Below, one piece after another: positions 42,282 through 43,892 of a stretch of 43,892 bases of DNA. Made by a program: the position numbers and the translations under genes. The stretch lies in contig JAFOMI010000053.1 in NCBI GenBank assembly GCA_017418945.1, positions 1 to 43,892 on the forward strand. The letters run 5' to 3'. Below the pieces are notes generated by a model, which searched no databases, was not told where the DNA came from, and was given only the letters and a program-made list of their open reading frames with translations. Numbering within the stretch: position 1 is the stretch's first letter; each line of letters starts with the position of its first letter. The stretch comes from Bacilli bacterium. GTDB taxonomy: Bacteria > Bacillota_I > Bacilli_A > RF39 > UBA660.

Positions 42282-43892
42282 ATGAGTAAAAAGAAATATA
42301 CTAAAGAAGAAAAAAGAATGTTTAAAAAGAAAAATAAAAATCTAAGCCTATTCTCAAGTGTAGTAGTTGGAATGTTTATTGTTTCAACTGTATACTTTAT
42401 ATTTAACTTATTAAAGTTAACAGGTGTTGAAAACTTATTAAGATATATTTTAATTGGAGTTTTAGGAATCTTTACTTTATATATAATTAAAAAGAATTTT
42501 TCACTTAGAATCCAACCTAAAAAATATAAAATAATAATTTTTAGTTTTATTCTATTATTACTAGGATTTGGAATGGTTTATGCAAGTAGACTAATATCAA
42601 GAGGTATTAGTACTATTGATAATTTAAATAAAAATGAAGTAACTTATTCAACTGCTTTAATTAAATTAAAGAGTAATAAAGAAGTAACAAAAGATACTGT
42701 ATCAACTAAAAAGATAGGTATTATATCAGATACAGATGATACAGAAGGCTATGTATTAGCGCAAACTATTATTAAAAAATTAGATATTACAGATAGTAAT
42801 TTAGTAAAATATGATGAATATATTACTATGCTTAAGGATTTATATTCAGGAGATGTAGATGCAGTATTTGTATCAGGTGGATATGTAGAAAAATATTCTG
42901 GATTATCTAGTTTTGAAAATATTAAAGATGACGTTAAAGTAATTTCTAAATATAAAAAGACAATGAAAAAAAGAGTTACTAATTCAACTAAAGTAAGTAC
43001 AAAGAGTGTAACTGAACCATTTACAATGTTATTACTTGGTGTTGATTCACCAGAGGAAAATATTTCTGATGCAGTAGCATTAGGAGATACAATTATGGTT
43101 GTAACATTTAATCCAAATACTTTAAATGCAACATTATTTAGTATTCCAAGAGATACTTATGTTCCTATAACTTGTTATGGTAATGCATTAAGTAAAATTA
43201 CACATGCTGCTTCAGGTGGAGATTCATGTATGATTGAAACTGTTCAAAACTTCATTGATATTGATATAGATTATTATGCCAAAATCAACTTTAGAGGTTT
43301 AATGAACTTGGTTGATGCATTAGGTGGAATTGATGTTGATGTTCCATATAGTTTCTGTGAAACAGATGAAAATAGAACATTCTATAATGCAGTATTTGTT
43401 AAAAAAGGTATGCAACACTTAGATGGAAGAGCAGCTTTAGGACTTGCAAGAAATAGAAAATATTATCCAACTTGTGGTGAAGAATATAATGAAGGAGATA
43501 GAAGTGACTTTGTAAGAGGCCAAAATCAACAATTAGTTTTAAAAGCAATCTTAAAGAGGGCTAAAGAAATAAGATCTGTTGATCAATTCTATAATGTTCT
43601 TGATACTATAAGTAAGAGTATGGATACTAATTTATCAAGAGAACAAATATTAGGCTTCTATAACATATTTAAGAAAGTATTATTATCAACAGATTCATTA
43701 ACTGATGGTAATGATGTAATAAGCATGCAAAGAACATTCTTAAGAGGTGGTGGAGGAATAATTATGGACCATGTCGCAGGTACTGGTTTATATGAATTTG
43801 TCCCATCACAAGAAGGATTAAATGCTATTAAAAAGGTTATGAGAATTAATTTAGGCCTTGAACAAGAAGAATATGATAAATCATTTAGTTTC
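42282..43892 (+). CDS. LytR-CpsA-Psr (LCP) family protein with extra solute-binding-like segment, 3' end missing
   Basis: At least 537 aa; the frame is open to the window end, so the gene is cut there. AGGAGG 8 bases before ATG 42282. Three N-terminal membrane helices (residues about 30-52, 58-75, 86-105). Residues about 143-225 look like half of a type-2 solute-binding domain (KIGIISDTDDTEGYVLA...LYSGDVDAVFVSGG). Then the LCP domain from about 245: LLLGVDS, SIPRDTYVPI (conserved Arg), NFRGLMNLVDALGGIDVDVP, LDGRAALGLARNRK, RSDFVRGQNQQLVLKAI. LCP proteins attach glycopolymers from lipid carriers to peptidoglycan. Forms an envelope operon with the two preceding genes. Confidence 0.92.
   Translation, partial: MSKKKYTKEEKRMFKKKNKNLSLFSSVVVGMFIVSTVYFIFNLLKLTGVENLLRYILIGVLGIFTLYIIKKNFSLRIQPKKYKIIIFSFILLLLGFGMVYASRLISRGISTIDNLNKNEVTYSTALIKLKSNKEVTKDTVSTKKIGIISDTDDTEGYVLAQTIIKKLDITDSNLVKYDEYITMLKDLYSGDVDAVFVSGGYVEKYSGLSSFENIKDDVKVISKYKKTMKKRVTNSTKVSTKSVTEPFTMLLLGVDSPEENISDAVALGDTIMVVTFNPNTLNATLFSIPRDTYVPITCYGNALSKITHAASGGDSCMIETVQNFIDIDIDYYAKINFRGLMNLVDALGGIDVDVPYSFCETDENRTFYNAVFVKKGMQHLDGRAALGLARNRKYYPTCGEEYNEGDRSDFVRGQNQQLVLKAILKRAKEIRSVDQFYNVLDTISKSMDTNLSREQILGFYNIFKKVLLSTDSLTDGNDVISMQRTFLRGGGGIIMDHVAGTGLYEFVPSQEGLNAIKKVMRINLGLEQEEYDKSFSF

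Overview
This is a 43.9 kb, very AT-rich window from the chromosome of a low-GC Firmicute. The standard bacterial code fits: TGG is used for Trp and TGA as a stop. Ribosome binding sites are strong (AGGAGG, GGTGAT), and some starts are GTG or TTG. The full S10-spc-alpha ribosomal block, a zinc-ribbon S14 and a zinc-type adenylate kinase point to the Firmicutes. So do a lipoteichoic acid synthase-like enzyme, an LCP protein, Ntdp, ClpC and YlmH-like genes. Gene compactness, the missing rpmD and the divergent families suggest a small-genome member of Bacilli, such as the RF39 / Erysipelotrichales-like gut lineages. That placement is an inference.

Layout. 1-128: right end of an IS3-family insertion sequence. 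154-834 (-): YlmH-like RNA-binding protein. 901-2123 (+): a consensus promoter, a structured leader ending in an intrinsic terminator (an unassigned riboswitch or attenuator candidate), an unknown 168-aa protein and a GNAT acetyltransferase. 2137-3354 (-): a GH25-type lipoprotein. 3458-17585 (+): promoter and leader followed by rpsJ-rplC-rplD-rplW-rplB-rpsS-rplV-rpsC-rplP-rpmC-rpsQ-rplN-rplX-rplE-rpsZ-rpsH-rplF-rplR-rpsE-rplO-secY-adk-map-infA-rpmJ-rpsM-rpsK-rpoA-rplQ. No rpmD lies between rpsE and rplO. 17628-18419 (-): ZIP metal transporter. 18514-19606 (+): coiled-coil protein and a small partner. 19686-21887 (+): two degenerate EcfA-like ATPases directly followed by truA, with no ecfT. 21916-22116 (-): DUF378 membrane protein.

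22236-34985 (+): mixed housekeeping and envelope genes. These are a LolA-like lipoprotein, a membrane-anchored thioredoxin-fold-like protein, a CtpA protease, Ntdp, ClpC, cysS, a YugP-like metalloprotease, two flavoproteins, exonuclease III and an exported repeat protein. 35007-43892 (+): small unknown proteins, a tandem solute-binding-domain/GGDEF receptor, a YihY/BrkB membrane protein, an LtaS-like transferase, an anchored unknown protein, and an LCP ligase with an extra solute-binding-like segment that runs off the window.

The first half is translation, secretion and transcription core. The last 8 kb forms a cell-envelope neighbourhood (c-di-GMP-type sensing, teichoic acid polymerisation, glycopolymer attachment). 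Many intergenic regions are compact terminator-then-promoter modules. No gene-free stretch exceeds 300 bases; the longest, 3355-3627, holds the S10 promoter and leader. I saw no tRNA, rRNA or CRISPR.
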